A stretch of 64,000 bases of DNA from assembly GCF_022549695.1 (NCBI RefSeq), contig NZ_JAKZGS010000009.1, forward strand, positions 1-64,000, in the 5' to 3' direction. The position numbers and the translations under genes were made by a program. The first letter of the stretch is position 1; every line of letters starts with the position of its first letter. Origin of the DNA: Belliella calami. Lineage in GTDB: Bacteria > Bacteroidota > Bacteroidia > Cytophagales > Cyclobacteriaceae. Of the stretch, positions 46,606 to 56,763 are shown piece by piece. The notes below the pieces were generated by a model that worked only from the letters and a program-made list of their open reading frames with translations, was not told the DNA's origin and searched no databases.

Positions 46606-47238
46606 ATGTCTGGAATAATAGGTAGAAAAGTAGGAATGACTAGCATTTTTAGTGCCGATGGACGTAACGTCGCATGCACGCTAATAGAAGCTGGTCCTTG
46701 CGTAGTGACGCAAGTAAAAAATTTAGAAACAGACGGGTACAACGCTGTTCAGTTGGCTTATGGTGAGCGTAAGGAGAAAAACACTCCTAAGCCACTAATC
46801 GGACACTTTAAAAAGGCCGGTACAACTCCAAAGCAGAAAGTTGTAGAATTCAGAGACTTTAGGGTCGAATTCGAAGGTCAGGTTGATCTTGGAAAAACCG
46901 TAGAAGCAGGACAAGTATTCATCGAAGGTGACTTCGTAGATGCTATCGGAACTTCAAAAGGTAAAGGTTTCCAAGGTGTAGTTAAGCGTCATGGTTTTGC
47001 CGGTGTTGGTGGACAGACTCACGGTCAGCACAACAGAGGTAGACACCCTGGCTCCATTGGTGCTTGTTCTTGGCCATCAAGAGTATTCAAAGGCATGAGA
47101 ATGGCAGGTAGAACTGGTGGTGATAGAGTTAAAGTTATCAACTTGAAAGTGTTGAAGATTTACGCAGAAAAGAACTTGCTATTAGTGAGTGGTTCTGTCC
47201 CTGGTCCAAAAAATTCTTTCGTTATCCTAGAGAAGTAA
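46606..47238 (+). CDS. rplC: 50S ribosomal protein L3
   Basis: L3 reaches into the peptidyl transferase centre. From ATG 46606 it has 210 aa starting [15 protein letters not shown]. The loop with [17 protein letters not shown] holds the Gln that is methylated in other bacteria. The frame extends back to a GTG at 46579, but the extra residues lie in the leader hairpin and are rejected. rplD follows after 4 bp. Confidence 0.98.
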   Translation: MSGIIGRKVGMTSIFSADGRNVACTLIEAGPCVVTQVKNLETDGYNAVQLAYGERKEKNTPKPLIGHFKKAGTTPKQKVVEFRDFRVEFEGQVDLGKTVEAGQVFIEGDFVDAIGTSKGKGFQGVVKRHGFAGVGGQTHGQHNRGRHPGSIGACSWPSRVFKGMRMAGRTGGDRVKVINLKVLKIYAEKNLLLVSGSVPGPKNSFVILEK

Positions 47239-47242
47239 GACA

Positions 47243-47872
47243 ATGGAATTAGCAGTATTAAAACATAACGGCGAAGAGACAGGTAGAAAAGTAACGCTTT
47301 CAGAAGAGATATTTGGTGTTGAGCCAAATGATCACGCTATCTACCTTGATGTAAAACAGTTTTTGGCAAACCAAAGACAAGGAACGCACAAATCAAAAGA
47401 GAGAAATGAGATTGCTGGATCTACCAAAAAGATCAAAAAGCAAAAAGGTACTGGCGGAGCTAGAGCCGGATCTATCAAATCTCCAGTGTTCAGAGGAGGA
47501 GGAAGAATCTTCGGTCCAAGACCAAGAAGTTATTCTTTCAAATTGAACAAAAAATTGAAGCAAGTGGCAAGAAAGTCTGCTTTGACTTATAAAGTAAGAG
47601 AAAATAGCCTAATGATTTTGGAAAACGTTTCATTTGACGCTCCAAAGACAAAAGATTATATAGCATTCTTGAATGGACTTTCTTTGACAGATAAAAAGAC
47701 ACTTTTGGTACTTCCTGAGGAAAACAAAAATGTCTATTTATCTAGTAGAAATTTACCTAAAGCAAAGGTGGTTTCAGTAAATGAAGTAAACACTTATGAA
47801 TTGCTTAACGCAGACAACTTGATGTTGTGCGAAGGTTCTGTAAGTATGTTAGAAACCCTATTATTGAAGTAA
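47243..47872 (+). CDS. rplD: 50S ribosomal protein L4
   Basis: L4 lines the peptide exit tunnel and often represses its operon. The 209-aa protein has the extended loop with KKIKKQKGTGGARAGSIKSPVFRGGGRIFGPRPR, the family signature. It lies 4 bp after rplC and 4 bp before rplW. Macrolide-resistance changes, when present, fall in this loop; it looks like the wild type. Confidence 0.98.
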   Translation: MELAVLKHNGEETGRKVTLSEEIFGVEPNDHAIYLDVKQFLANQRQGTHKSKERNEIAGSTKKIKKQKGTGGARAGSIKSPVFRGGGRIFGPRPRSYSFKLNKKLKQVARKSALTYKVRENSLMILENVSFDAPKTKDYIAFLNGLSLTDKKTLLVLPEENKNVYLSSRNLPKAKVVSVNEVNTYELLNADNLMLCEGSVSMLETLLLK

Positions 47873-47876
47873 GACA

Positions 47877-48164
47877 ATGGAAATTCTAAAAAAACCTTTG
47901 ATTACGGAAAAGATTTCTGCGATGAACGAGAAAGGTGTTTATGGATTTGTAGTTGAGAAAACTGCAAAGAAGCCAGAAATCAAGAGAGCTGTAGAAAAAA
48001 TGTACGGTGTGAAAGTTGTTGACGTGAGAACCATGCGTTATGCTGGTAAATCAAAGACAAGATACACCAAAGCAAAAGTTGTAAGTGGATTTACGAATGC
48101 CTTCAAGAAAGCAATTGTACAAGTTGCAGAAGGTGAAGTGATCGATTTTTACGGAGAAATTTAA
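47877..48164 (+). CDS. rplW: 50S ribosomal protein L23
   Basis: L23 sits at the tunnel exit and receives trigger factor and SRP. The 95-aa protein starts MEILKKPLITEKISAMNEKG and carries NAFKKAIVQVAEGEVIDFY near the end. Length is normal. rplB follows after 13 bp. Confidence 0.97.
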   Translation: MEILKKPLITEKISAMNEKGVYGFVVEKTAKKPEIKRAVEKMYGVKVVDVRTMRYAGKSKTRYTKAKVVSGFTNAFKKAIVQVAEGEVIDFYGEI

Positions 48165-48177
48165 TTGAATCAGAATC

Positions 48178-49002
48178 ATGGCAGTTAAAAAATTAAAGCC
48201 TGTAACCCCAGGAACCAGATTTAGAGTTGCTCCAGCATTTGATGAAATTACAACATCAAAGCCAGAGAAATCTTTATTGGCTCCTTTGAAGAAGTCAGGT
48301 GGTAGAAATAATGTAGGTAAAATGACCTCCAGATATATTGGAGGTGGCCATAAAAGAAGACTTAGAATCGTAGATTTTAAGAGAATCAAGTTTGGAATAC
48401 CAGCAGTAGTTAAGTCTATTGAATATGATCCAAACAGAACAGCACGTCTAGCTTTATTGTATTATGTTGACGGTGCAAAGGCTTACATTATTGCCCCGGA
48501 AGGTTTGCAAGTTGGACAAACAGTGATTTCCGGTGAAAGCGTAGCTCCAGAAGTTGGAAACGCAATGCAATTGGTAAATATCCCTTTGGGTACCATTGTT
48601 CACAATTTGGAATTGAAGCCTGGTAAAGGTGGTGCATTGGCAAGAAGTGCTGGTGGATACGCTCAGGTAGTAGCTAGAGACGGCAAGTATGTTACAGTTA
48701 AATTACCTTCTGGGGAAATGAGACTTATACTTGGAGTTTGTATGGCAACGATAGGTGTTGTTTCTAATGGAGACCACATGAACGTAGTGTTAGGAAAAGC
48801 TGGTAGAAACCGTTGGTTAGGAAGAAGACCTAGAACAAGAGGTGTAGCCATGAACCCTGTCGATCACCCTATGGGTGGTGGTGAAGGACGTTCATCAGGT
48901 GGACATCCAAGATCTAGGACTGGTTTACTTGCAAAAGGTAAGAAGACTAGGTCTCCTAAAAAATATTCAAATAAATTCATTATCAGTAAAAGATCTAAAT
49001 AA
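48178..49002 (+). CDS. rplB: 50S ribosomal protein L2
   Basis: L2 is needed for subunit joining and peptidyl transfer. The 274-aa protein has the C-terminal segment [21 protein letters not shown], which includes the conserved His near position 229 of the E. coli protein. The central RNA-binding domain [22 protein letters not shown] is intact. It is 2 bp upstream of rpsS. Confidence 0.98.
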   Translation: MAVKKLKPVTPGTRFRVAPAFDEITTSKPEKSLLAPLKKSGGRNNVGKMTSRYIGGGHKRRLRIVDFKRIKFGIPAVVKSIEYDPNRTARLALLYYVDGAKAYIIAPEGLQVGQTVISGESVAPEVGNAMQLVNIPLGTIVHNLELKPGKGGALARSAGGYAQVVARDGKYVTVKLPSGEMRLILGVCMATIGVVSNGDHMNVVLGKAGRNRWLGRRPRTRGVAMNPVDHPMGGGEGRSSGGHPRSRTGLLAKGKKTRSPKKYSNKFIISKRSK

Positions 49003-49004
49003 CT

Positions 49005-49283
49005 ATGGCACGTTCATTAAAGAAAGGTCCTTATATAGAGCATCACTTGGCCAAAAAAGTGGATGTAATGAACGAGTCCGGAAAAAAATCAGTCATCAAG
49101 ACTTGGTCGAGAAGATCAATGATTTCTCCGGATTTTGTAGGCCATACCTTTGCTGTGCATAATGGAAACAAGTTTATTCCAGTATTTGTAACAGACAACA
49201 TGGTAGGTCATAAACTAGGAGAATTTGCTCCTACAAGAAACTTTAGAGGTCATATTGCCAAAAAGGATAAAGGAAAGAGATAA
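49005..49283 (+). CDS. rpsS: 30S ribosomal protein S19
   Basis: S19 is a 30S head protein that pairs with S13. The 92-aa protein starts [19 protein letters not shown] and has [23 protein letters not shown] and the C-terminal [12 protein letters not shown]. Normal length; 2 bp to rplV. Confidence 0.98.
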   Translation: MARSLKKGPYIEHHLAKKVDVMNESGKKSVIKTWSRRSMISPDFVGHTFAVHNGNKFIPVFVTDNMVGHKLGEFAPTRNFRGHIAKKDKGKR

Positions 49284-49285
49284 TC

Positions 49286-49675
49286 ATGGAAGCAATAGCA
49301 AGATTAAACAACGTTCCTACTTCTACTCGCAAAATGCGATTGGTAGCTGACCTTGTAAGAGGTAAAAGAGTAGGACAAGCATTAAGTATATTGAAGTTTA
49401 CACCTAACCACGGTGCTATTAAATTAGAGAAACTTCTTCTTTCTGCTGTGGCCAACTGGCAAGCAAAAAATCCAGATGAAAAACTTGAAGAAGCTGATTT
49501 ATTTATCAAGACAATTCAAGTAGATGGTGGTCGTATGTTGAAAAGACTGAGACCTGCTCCTCAAGGAAGAGCACACAGAATACGTAAAAGATCAAATCAT
49601 GTGACTTTAGTAGTTGATGCATTCAGCACTGCAGTTACCGCTGATGAAGTACAAACAAAAGAAAACTCTAATTAA
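49286..49675 (+). CDS. rplV: 50S ribosomal protein L22
   Basis: L22 reaches into the exit tunnel. The 129-aa protein has [21 protein letters not shown] at the start and [26 protein letters not shown] near the end. It is about 19 residues longer than the E. coli protein because of its C-terminal tail. rpsC starts 9 bp later. Confidence 0.97.
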   Translation: MEAIARLNNVPTSTRKMRLVADLVRGKRVGQALSILKFTPNHGAIKLEKLLLSAVANWQAKNPDEKLEEADLFIKTIQVDGGRMLKRLRPAPQGRAHRIRKRSNHVTLVVDAFSTAVTADEVQTKENSN

Positions 49676-49684
49676 GATTAGACT

Positions 49685-50419
49685 ATGGGACAAAAAGTAA
49701 ACCCTATTGGTTTTAGACTTGGTGTAGTCAAAGGTTGGGATTCTAACTGGTATGGAGGTAAAGATTTTGCTGAGAAGCTTTATGAAGACCAACAGATTAG
49801 AAAGTATGTAAATGCTAGAATCCCTAAAGGTGGTATCTCTAAGGTAATTATCGAAAGGACTTTGAAAAGAATCACCCTAACAATTCATACTGCCCGTCCG
49901 GGAGTAGTAATTGGAAAAGGTGGAGCTGAAGTTGATAAACTTAAAGAGGAGTTGAAAAAATTGACCAACAAGGATGTTCAAATCAACATTTTTGAAATTA
50001 AGCGTCCTGAATTGGATGCGAAATTGGTTGGAGAGTCAATTGCACAACAACTACAAGCTCGTATTTCCTTCAGAAGAGCAATGAAGCAATCTATTGCTGC
50101 TACAATGAGAGTTGGAGCTGAGGGAATCAAAGTAAAACTTTCAGGTAGATTGGGCGGAGCTGAGATGGCAAGATCGGAGATGTACAAAGAAGGAAGAATT
50201 CCTTTGCATACATTGAGAGCAGACATCGATTACGCTATTTCTGAAGCAAACACTATCTATGGTATCATCGGTATCAAAGTTTGGATATTCAAAGGTGAAG
50301 TATACGGTAAGAGAGATCTTTCTCCAAACGTAGGCGCAGCCAACGAACCAAAAGGTGGAAACAACGCTAGAGGAAAGAGAAGAGAAGGCGGTCCAAAAAG
50401 AAGAAAGAGAAATAACTAA
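49685..50419 (+). CDS. rpsC: 30S ribosomal protein S3
   Basis: S3 lies at the mRNA entry tunnel and helps unwind mRNA. The 244-aa protein begins [22 protein letters not shown], has a KH domain with [16 protein letters not shown], and the C-domain [31 protein letters not shown] basic, Gly/Arg-rich tail (about 222-244) is longer than in E. coli (233 aa). It is followed by rplP after 22 bp. Confidence 0.98.
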   Translation: MGQKVNPIGFRLGVVKGWDSNWYGGKDFAEKLYEDQQIRKYVNARIPKGGISKVIIERTLKRITLTIHTARPGVVIGKGGAEVDKLKEELKKLTNKDVQINIFEIKRPELDAKLVGESIAQQLQARISFRRAMKQSIAATMRVGAEGIKVKLSGRLGGAEMARSEMYKEGRIPLHTLRADIDYAISEANTIYGIIGIKVWIFKGEVYGKRDLSPNVGAANEPKGGNNARGKRREGGPKRRKRNN

Positions 50420-50441
50420 TTTTCACCCTAAGTGAGAAATC

Positions 50442-50861
50442 ATGTTACAGCCAAAAAGAACTAAATATAGAAAAATGCACAAGGGCAGAGTCAAAGGCAT
50501 TGCACAAAGAGGGCACACGCTTTCTTTTGGCAACTTTGGCATCAAGTCCCTTGAAGCTGGATGGATAACCTCTCGTCAGATTGAAGCAGCAAGGATTGCT
50601 ATGACGAGAGCGATGAAAAGAGAAGGTCAGGTTTGGATCAGAATTTTCCCTGACAAGCCTATCACCAAAAAACCTGCAGAGGTTCGTATGGGTAAAGGTA
50701 AGGGAGCTCCTGAATACTGGGTTGCAGTAATCAAACCAGGTACTATCCTTTTCGAAGCAACAGGAGTTAGTCAAGAAGTAGCTAAAGAAGCATTGAGACT
50801 AGCACAACAGAAACTTCCTGTAAGTACAAATTTTGTAGTACGTAGGGATTACGTAGGATAA
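50442..50861 (+). CDS. rplP: 50S ribosomal protein L16
   Basis: L16 contacts A-site tRNA on the 50S subunit. The 139-aa protein starts [19 protein letters not shown] and has the signature [34 protein letters not shown]. Normal length. rpmC follows after 8 bp. Confidence 0.98.
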   Translation: MLQPKRTKYRKMHKGRVKGIAQRGHTLSFGNFGIKSLEAGWITSRQIEAARIAMTRAMKREGQVWIRIFPDKPITKKPAEVRMGKGKGAPEYWVAVIKPGTILFEATGVSQEVAKEALRLAQQKLPVSTNFVVRRDYVG

Positions 50862-50869
50862 GACAAGCT

Positions 50870-51064
50870 ATGAAAAATTCAGAAATCAACTCACTTACAA
50901 CAAGTGAACTAATCGAGCGCATCGCCGCTGAGCAAGCAAATTTGACAAAAATGCGTTTTGCTCATGCAATCTCTCCGATTGAAAATCCTAATAAATTAAA
51001 AGAGACAAAGCGTACAATCGCAAGATTGAAAACTGCTTTGACGGCATCACAATTAGCTAAATAA
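50870..51064 (+). CDS. rpmC: 50S ribosomal protein L29
   Basis: L29 is a small helical protein at the tunnel exit. The 64-aa protein has the pattern [22 protein letters not shown] and [19 protein letters not shown] of the family. It lies between rplP and rpsQ, with 8 bp on each side. Confidence 0.95.
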   Translation: MKNSEINSLTTSELIERIAAEQANLTKMRFAHAISPIENPNKLKETKRTIARLKTALTASQLAK

Positions 51065-51072
51065 GAATCAAG

Positions 51073-51336
51073 ATGGCTACTACTGAGAGAAATCTACGTA
51101 AAGAAAGAATAGGAAAAGTAGTCAGCAACAAAATGGACAAGTCCATAACCGTTGCCGTTGAAAGAAGGGTTAAGCACCCTATCTACGGTAAGTTTGTTGC
51201 CAAGACTACAAAATTTATGGTTCATGACGAGAATAACGAGTGCCAAGCTGGCGACCTTGTTAAGATAAGCGAAACTCGTCCGCTGAGTAAGAATAAGCGT
51301 TGGAGATTAGTAGAAATTATAGAAAAGGCTAAATAA
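51073..51336 (+). CDS. rpsQ: 30S ribosomal protein S17
   Basis: S17 is an early-binding 30S protein. The 87-aa protein has [35 protein letters not shown] and the later [17 protein letters not shown], both family signatures. It ends 1 bp before rplN. Confidence 0.98.
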   Translation: MATTERNLRKERIGKVVSNKMDKSITVAVERRVKHPIYGKFVAKTTKFMVHDENNECQAGDLVKISETRPLSKNKRWRLVEIIEKAK

Positions 51337-51337
51337 C

Positions 51338-51706
51338 ATGATACAACAAGAATCCAGACTAAGCGTAGCGGACAATTCGGGTGCTAAGGAAGTGCTTGTA
51401 ATCCGTGTATTGGGAGGAACCAAGAAAAGATATGCTTCTATCGGGGATAAAGTTGTAGTGACTGTTAAATCCGCACTTTCTTCCAGCAACATGAAAAAAG
51501 GTACCGTTTCTAAAGCGGTTATCGTGAGAACAAGGAAGGAAATTAGAAGAAAAGACGGTTCTTATATCCGATTTGAAGATAATGCTGCCGTGCTCTTAAA
51601 CAACAACGACGAACCTAGAGGGACTCGTATCTTCGGTCCTGTTGCTAGAGAATTGAGAGAGAAGCAGTTTATGAAGATTGTATCTTTGGCCCCAGAAGTA
51701 TTGTAA
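51338..51706 (+). CDS. rplN: 50S ribosomal protein L14
   Basis: L14 lies at the subunit interface. The 122-aa protein begins [27 protein letters not shown] and ends [17 protein letters not shown], as in other bacteria. Normal length; 2 bp to rplX. Confidence 0.98.
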   Translation: MIQQESRLSVADNSGAKEVLVIRVLGGTKKRYASIGDKVVVTVKSALSSSNMKKGTVSKAVIVRTRKEIRRKDGSYIRFEDNAAVLLNNNDEPRGTRIFGPVARELREKQFMKIVSLAPEVL

Positions 51707-51708
51707 TC

Positions 51709-52053
51709 ATGGAAAGAAAATTCAATAAACAACCCAAATTACACATCAGAACTGGTGATACTGTAAAAGTATTGTCAGGAGATGATAAGGGTAAGACAGG
51801 TAAAGTACTTTCTGTAAACCTTGAAAAAAGGAGAGCAGTAGTAGAAGGTATCAATACAGTGACTAAACACGTAAAGCCAACTGCTACAAATCCTCAAGGT
51901 GGAATTGAAAAAAGAGAGGCTGCCGTACATATTAGTAACCTTATGTTGGTTGATCCTAAAACAGGTGACGCTACCAGAACTGGTAGGAAACAAGGTGAAA
52001 ACGGAAAATTAGTTAGGTATTCTAAGAAAACTGGGGAGGTGATCAATGGCTAA
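51709..52053 (+). CDS. rplX: 50S ribosomal protein L24
   Basis: L24 starts 50S assembly. The 114-aa protein has a KOW motif in [24 protein letters not shown] (about 12-35). It is about ten residues longer than the E. coli protein. Its last 8 bases overlap the start of rplE, so the two are translationally coupled. Confidence 0.97.
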   Translation: MERKFNKQPKLHIRTGDTVKVLSGDDKGKTGKVLSVNLEKRRAVVEGINTVTKHVKPTATNPQGGIEKREAAVHISNLMLVDPKTGDATRTGRKQGENGKLVRYSKKTGEVING

Positions 52054-52606
52054 TCCTAGAATGAAAGAAAAGTATATTACTGAAATTGCTCCTGCTTTAA
52101 AGGATAAATTCCAGTATAAGTCAGCAATGCAAGTTCCTAAGTTGACCAAAATTGTGTTGAACAAGGGTATCGGTGCAGCTGTAGCTGACAAGAAATTAGT
52201 AGATCAAGGTGTTGAAGAGCTTTCTTTGATCACTGGTCAAAGAGCAGTAGCGACAAAAGCTAAAAACTCAATATCCAACTTTAAGTTGAGAGAAGAGATG
52301 CCAATTGGAGCTAAAGTTACTTTGAGAGGTGATAGAATGTATGAATTCCTTGATAGATTAGCTACTGTAGCTCTTCCACGAGTAAGAGATTTCAAAGGAA
52401 TCAGCGATAAAGGTTTTGATGGTAGAGGCAATTACACTTTGGGTGTGACTGAACAGATTATCTTCCCTGAGATCAGCATTGAGAAAGTAAATAGAATCTC
52501 TGGCATGGACATCACTTTTGTGACTACAGCAGAGACAGATGAAGAAAGTTTTTCACTATTGAAAGCTTTTGGAATGCCTTTTATCAACAAAAATAATCCT
52601 GAATAA
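52046..52606 (+). CDS. rplE: 50S ribosomal protein L5
   Basis: L5 binds 5S rRNA and the central protuberance. The 186-aa protein has [42 protein letters not shown] and [17 protein letters not shown], which are the conserved blocks. It overlaps rplX by 8 bases and ends 2 bp before rpsN. Confidence 0.98.
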   Translation: MANPRMKEKYITEIAPALKDKFQYKSAMQVPKLTKIVLNKGIGAAVADKKLVDQGVEELSLITGQRAVATKAKNSISNFKLREEMPIGAKVTLRGDRMYEFLDRLATVALPRVRDFKGISDKGFDGRGNYTLGVTEQIIFPEISIEKVNRISGMDITFVTTAETDEESFSLLKAFGMPFINKNNPE

Positions 52607-52608
52607 TC

Positions 52609-52878
52609 ATGGCAAGAGAATCATTAAAAGCTCGTGAGAGAAAAAGAGAACGTCTTGTAGCCAAGTACGCGAAAAAGAGAGCAGAATTAAAAGCTGCTGG
52701 TGATTACGAAGCCTTGGATAAGCTACCTAGAAATGCTTCTCCTGTCAGACTTCATAATAGATGTAAATTGACAGGTCGTCCAAAAGGTTATATGAGAAAA
52801 TTTGGTATCAATAGGGTAACTTTCAGAGAAATGGCTTCTGCTGGAAAGATTCCTGGTGTTACCAAATCAAGCTGGTAA
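52609..52878 (+). CDS. rpsN: 30S ribosomal protein S14 (zinc-free form)
   Basis: S14 is a 30S head protein. The 89-aa protein has the C-terminal signature [35 protein letters not shown]. The two C-x2-C zinc pairs of the short zinc form are absent; only one Cys remains in NRCKLTG. It is therefore the zinc-independent type. After it comes an 83-bp spacer with a promoter and hairpin before rpsH. Confidence 0.97.
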   Translation: MARESLKARERKRERLVAKYAKKRAELKAAGDYEALDKLPRNASPVRLHNRCKLTGRPKGYMRKFGINRVTFREMASAGKIPGVTKSSW

Positions 52879-52915
52879 AAATCGGACAAAAGTTTTTATT
52901 CTTAAAATCATTGTG

Positions 52916-52923
52916 TAACTTTG
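52916..52923 (+). promoter_or_regulatory. Internal -7 element before rpsH
   Basis: TAACTTTG matches the -7 consensus and sits 38 bp upstream of rpsH. The T-run at 52893-52897 is near the expected -33 site but lacks the G. The spacer of 83 bp is the largest between rplC and rplQ, which supports an internal promoter. Confidence 0.6.
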
Positions 52924-52944
52924 CACGCCCGAAACGGGTGTGCA
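52922..52944 (+). promoter_or_regulatory. Hairpin at the internal promoter before rpsH
   Basis: TGCACGCCCG (52922-52931) pairs with CGGGTGTGCA (52935-52944) over 10 bp, with one G-U pair in plus-strand RNA and loop AAA. It overlaps the expected start site of the internal promoter, so the full hairpin exists only in read-through mRNA from rplC. It may be a site for processing, attenuation or binding of a ribosomal protein (S8 controls the spc operon in E. coli). Confidence 0.6.
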
Positions 52945-52961
52945 GTTAGACTTATATAAAT

Positions 52962-53357
52962 ATGACTGATCCAATAGCTGATTATTTGACCAGATTAAGA
53001 AATGCCATAAAGGCATCTCACAGAATCGTTGAGATTCCTGCTTCTAACATCAAAAAAGAACTTACTAAAGTTCTTCATGATAAAGGGTATATTCAAAATT
53101 ACAAGTTTGAAGAAGAAGGTCCTCAGGGATCTATCAAAATTGCTTTGAAATATAATCCTGCAACAAAGCAGAATGCAATTGTAAGCCTTACTAGAGTTAG
53201 TAAGCCTGGTCTAAGAAAATATGTTAAACATGACGAACTACCTAGAGTAATCAACGGCCTAGGTGTTGCGATTATGTCCACTTCGAAAGGTGTAATGACC
53301 GATAAAGAAGCCCGTACTGAAGGTATAGGTGGCGAAGTACTTTGTTACGTTTATTAA
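52962..53357 (+). CDS. rpsH: 30S ribosomal protein S8
   Basis: S8 binds the central domain of 16S rRNA and represses the spc operon in E. coli. The 131-aa protein begins [21 protein letters not shown] and has the C-terminal [31 protein letters not shown], both conserved. rplF follows after 9 bp. Confidence 0.98.
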   Translation: MTDPIADYLTRLRNAIKASHRIVEIPASNIKKELTKVLHDKGYIQNYKFEEEGPQGSIKIALKYNPATKQNAIVSLTRVSKPGLRKYVKHDELPRVINGLGVAIMSTSKGVMTDKEARTEGIGGEVLCYVY

Positions 53358-53366
53358 TTAACCGTT

Positions 53367-53924
53367 ATGTCTAGAATAGGTAAAAAACCAATAAATCTAC
53401 CAGCGGGTGTTACTGTAGACGTGTCAGCACACAATACTGTCACTGTTAAAGGTCCCAAAGGTACTCTGACTCAGGATGTGAATCCCGATATTACCGTTGC
53501 GGTTGAAGATAACCAAATCGTAGTAACAAGACCTACTGAATCTAAGAGACACAAATCTCTTCACGGTTTGTATAGATCGTTGTTAAACAACATGGTTATC
53601 GGTGTTGCCGATGGTTACAAGAAAGAATTAGAATTAGTGGGTGTAGGTTACAAAGCCTCCAACCAAGGTCAAATTCTTGAATTGTCACTTGGCTACTCCC
53701 ACAATATTTTCTTTGCACTTCCTGATTCAATTTCATTGAAAACAGAAACTCCTAAAGGTAAAAATCCTTTAGTGACTTTGGAAGGTATCGATAAAGAATT
53801 GATCGGGCAAGTAGCTGCAAAAATCAAATCTCTACGTAAAGTAGAACCTTACAAAGGTAAAGGTGTTCGCTTCGTAGGTGAGATTGTAAGACGTAAAGCT
53901 GGTAAAACCGCAGGTAAAAAATAA
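53367..53924 (+). CDS. rplF: 50S ribosomal protein L6
   Basis: L6 lies near the factor-binding site. The 185-aa protein has two similar domains; text includes [17 protein letters not shown] and the C-terminal [30 protein letters not shown]. Normal length. rplR follows after 5 bp. Confidence 0.98.
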   Translation: MSRIGKKPINLPAGVTVDVSAHNTVTVKGPKGTLTQDVNPDITVAVEDNQIVVTRPTESKRHKSLHGLYRSLLNNMVIGVADGYKKELELVGVGYKASNQGQILELSLGYSHNIFFALPDSISLKTETPKGKNPLVTLEGIDKELIGQVAAKIKSLRKVEPYKGKGVRFVGEIVRRKAGKTAGKK

Positions 53925-53929
53925 ATAAG

Positions 53930-54277
53930 ATGGCTTTTAATAAGAATTCAAGAAGACTTAGAATCAAGAAAAGTATCCGTAGAAAAATCAACGGAACAGA
54001 TTCTAGACCTCGTTTGTCAGTATTTAAAAGCAATACTGGTATATACGCTCAATTGGTTGATGACCTTAAGGGTCATACTCTTGCGCAAGCCTCTTCCAAG
54101 GAACTTGGTGCTAAGAATAATACCATCTCTGTATCTAAAGAGGTTGGTAAGAAATTAGCTGAAAGAGCTGTTGCTAATGGTTTCGATTCTGTTGTTTTTG
54201 ACAGAAGTGGATACCTATATCATGGTAATGTTAAAGCTCTTGCTGATGGTGCAAGGGAAGGTGGCCTTAAATTTTAA
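53930..54277 (+). CDS. rplR: 50S ribosomal protein L18
   Basis: L18 binds 5S rRNA with L5 and L25. The 115-aa protein has [27 protein letters not shown] and the C-terminal [23 protein letters not shown]. Normal length; 8 bp to rpsE. Confidence 0.98.
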   Translation: MAFNKNSRRLRIKKSIRRKINGTDSRPRLSVFKSNTGIYAQLVDDLKGHTLAQASSKELGAKNNTISVSKEVGKKLAERAVANGFDSVVFDRSGYLYHGNVKALADGAREGGLKF

Positions 54278-54285
54278 TAGATATT

Positions 54286-54804
54286 ATGTCTCAAGTTAAA
54301 AGAAAACCCATAAGGGCAACAGATACAGAACTAAAAGAGAAAGTAGTTGCTATCAACCGTGTTGCTAAGGTAGTTAAAGGTGGTAGGAGATTTTCATTCT
54401 CTGCTATTGTTGTGGTAGGTGATGGTAATGGTGTTGTAGGTTACGGTTTGGGTAAAGCCAATGAAGTGACTGATGCAATCACTAAAGGTATTGAAGATGC
54501 AAAGAAGAATCTTGTGCGTGTTCCTATCTTGAAAGGTACTATACCTCACGAACAATTAGGTAAGTATGGTGGCGGTTTTGTATTGATCAAACCAGCAGCT
54601 CCAGGTACTGGAGTTATTGCAGGTGGTGCGATGCGTGCTGTACTTGAAAGTGCTGGTGTAACTGATGTACTAGCTAAGTCAAAAGGATCTTCCAACCCTC
54701 ACAATGTTGTAAAAGCAACTATTGATGCTTTGATTCAATTGAGAGATGCGATTGCTGTTTCTCAGCAAAGAGGTGTAAAAATGTCAAAAGTTTTTAACGG
54801 TTAA
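54286..54804 (+). CDS. rpsE: 30S ribosomal protein S5
   Basis: S5 helps decoding accuracy. The 172-aa protein has the N-domain [25 protein letters not shown] and the signature [36 protein letters not shown]. Normal length. rpmD follows after 4 bp. Confidence 0.98.
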   Translation: MSQVKRKPIRATDTELKEKVVAINRVAKVVKGGRRFSFSAIVVVGDGNGVVGYGLGKANEVTDAITKGIEDAKKNLVRVPILKGTIPHEQLGKYGGGFVLIKPAAPGTGVIAGGAMRAVLESAGVTDVLAKSKGSSNPHNVVKATIDALIQLRDAIAVSQQRGVKMSKVFNG

Positions 54805-54808
54805 GGAT

Positions 54809-54988
54809 ATGGCTAAGATTAAAGTAACGCAGTTAAGAAGCACTATCAAAAGACCAAAGGATCAAAAAGCTACAATTACTGCTTTGGGTCTAGGTAGAAT
54901 CAACAAATCTGTAGAAGTTGAAAACACTCCTCAGATTGCTGGAATGGTAAGAAAAGTAAGTCACCTTGTAAAAGTGGAGGAAGCTTAA
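54809..54988 (+). CDS. rpmD: 50S ribosomal protein L30
   Basis: This 59-codon gene translates to a protein beginning [20 protein letters not shown] and continuing with [21 protein letters not shown], which is L30 over its full length. It lies between rpsE and rplO with spacers of 4 and 2 bp, the standard position. L30 is a small 50S protein, dispensable in some lineages. Confidence 0.97.
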   Translation: MAKIKVTQLRSTIKRPKDQKATITALGLGRINKSVEVENTPQIAGMVRKVSHLVKVEEA

Positions 54989-54990
54989 TT

Positions 54991-55437
54991 ATGAAATTAC
55001 ATACATTAAAACCTGCTGAAGGGTCTGTAAAAAACAGAAAGAGAATTGGTCGTGGTACTGGTTCTGGTAGAGGTGGAACTTCTACTAGAGGTCACAAAGG
55101 GGCTAAATCTAGATCTGGTTACAAATCCAAATTAGGATTTGAAGGTGGTCAAATGCCACTTCAAAGAAGAGTACCTAAGTTCGGTTTCAAAAATCTTAAT
55201 AGAATAGAGTGTAAACCAATCAACCTTTCTGCATTGCAGGAATTGGCAGATAAATTCAGTTTGGATACTGTTTCATTCGACAATTTGGTAGAGCACGGAT
55301 TAGTTTCTAAAAAAGATGTTGTAAAAGTCCTTGGTAGAGGCGAACTTACAGCGAAATTGAATGTAAGTGCTCATTATTTCTCGGCTTCTGCTACGGAAGC
55401 TATTGAGAAAGTTGGCGGAACAGTTAACAAGATTTAA
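54991..55437 (+). CDS. rplO: 50S ribosomal protein L15
   Basis: L15 is a late-assembly 50S protein. The 148-aa protein has the Gly/Arg-rich N-part ([24 protein letters not shown]) and [19 protein letters not shown]. Normal length. secY starts 3 bp later. Confidence 0.98.
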   Translation: MKLHTLKPAEGSVKNRKRIGRGTGSGRGGTSTRGHKGAKSRSGYKSKLGFEGGQMPLQRRVPKFGFKNLNRIECKPINLSALQELADKFSLDTVSFDNLVEHGLVSKKDVVKVLGRGELTAKLNVSAHYFSASATEAIEKVGGTVNKI

Positions 55438-55440
55438 TAA

Positions 55441-56763
55441 ATGAAAAAGTTTATCTCAACAGTTAAGAATATCTTTTCTATTGAAGATTTAAGAGTTCGA
55501 ATCTTGAATACAATCGGATTTCTGGTTGTATTCAGATTGGGTTCTTTTATCGTTTTACCAGGTGTAGATCCTTCCAAATTGGCAGATGCTCCTGAAGGTA
55601 TTTTCGGTTTAATAGATACATTCTTAGGTGGTGCATTTAGTAATGCCTCCATTTTTGGTTTGGGTATTATGCCTTATATATCTGCATCCATTGTGTTGCA
55701 GTTATTAACTGTTGGAGTACCTTATTTTCAAAAGTTACAAAAAGAGGGAGAATCTGGTAGAAAGAGAATTACTCAAATTACCAGGGTATTGACCATCGCA
55801 ATCACTATTGCTCAAGGTATAGGCTATATTACAGCTACAATCTTGCCTACAGGGGCTGTTATGGTAAGTACTACACTCTTTATGTTTAGTTCTTTGGTGT
55901 TGTTATCTGCAGGGACTATGTTCTGTATGTGGCTGGGTGAAAAGATTACTGAAAAAGGAATTGGAAATGGTATTTCCATGCTTATTATGATCGGTATTAT
56001 CTCAAGATTTCCAGGTGCTATTATTGCAGAAGGTCTTTCGAAAGGTACTTCAGGAATGCTTTTAATCATAATCGAAGCAGCTGTATTGTTCTTCGTGGTG
56101 TATGGTGTAGTTGCATTGACAGAAGCTACTAGAAGAATTCCAGTTCAATATGCAAAGCAAGTAGTAGGAGGTAAGGTATATGGAGGACAAAGACAGTATA
56201 TACCTATCAAGGTTAATGCTTCAGGTGTAATGCCTATTATCTTTGCCCAATCGCTGATGTTTTTACCTGCAATGATTGCTCAGATTTGGTCTTCGGAAAA
56301 TGACATCGCTAATTATATTGGTAGTACATTTTCAGATTTCACTTCTTGGCAGTATAACTTAGTGTTTGCATTGATGATCATCCTTTTCACATTCTTCTAT
56401 ACAGCTATCACGGTCAATCCGGAGCAGATTTCAGAGGATTTAAAGAGAAATGGAGGATTCGTTCCTGGTATAAAGCCTGGAGCTCCAACATCTGAATTTA
56501 TTGATAACATTATTTCTAGAATTACACTTCCTGGCTCTGTGCTATTAGCATTGGTAGCTATCCTCCCAGCCTTTGCAATTATTGCGGGTGTAGGAGTTGA
56601 GTTTGCTCAGTTCTATGGTGGTACTTCACTATTAATCATGGTGGGTGTTATCATGGATACATTGAGACAGATTGAAAGTTACTTGTTGATGAGACATTAT
56701 GAAGGTATGATGAAGAGTGGGAATATGAAGAATAATCCTTCGAATTACGCAGCCGCAATATGA
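55441..56763 (+). CDS. secY: Preprotein translocase subunit SecY
   Basis: SecY is the protein-conducting channel of the inner membrane. The 440-aa protein has about ten hydrophobic helices; visible signatures are IFGLGIMPYISASIVLQLL (helix 2 region), YGGQRQYIPIKVNASGVMPIIFA and NPEQISEDLKRNGGFVPGIKPG. Its partner SecE is at 31169. Its last four bases overlap the map start (ATGA), so the two genes are coupled. Confidence 0.98.
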   Translation: MKKFISTVKNIFSIEDLRVRILNTIGFLVVFRLGSFIVLPGVDPSKLADAPEGIFGLIDTFLGGAFSNASIFGLGIMPYISASIVLQLLTVGVPYFQKLQKEGESGRKRITQITRVLTIAITIAQGIGYITATILPTGAVMVSTTLFMFSSLVLLSAGTMFCMWLGEKITEKGIGNGISMLIMIGIISRFPGAIIAEGLSKGTSGMLLIIIEAAVLFFVVYGVVALTEATRRIPVQYAKQVVGGKVYGGQRQYIPIKVNASGVMPIIFAQSLMFLPAMIAQIWSSENDIANYIGSTFSDFTSWQYNLVFALMIILFTFFYTAITVNPEQISEDLKRNGGFVPGIKPGAPTSEFIDNIISRITLPGSVLLALVAILPAFAIIAGVGVEFAQFYGGTSLLIMVGVIMDTLRQIESYLLMRHYEGMMKSGNMKNNPSNYAAAI

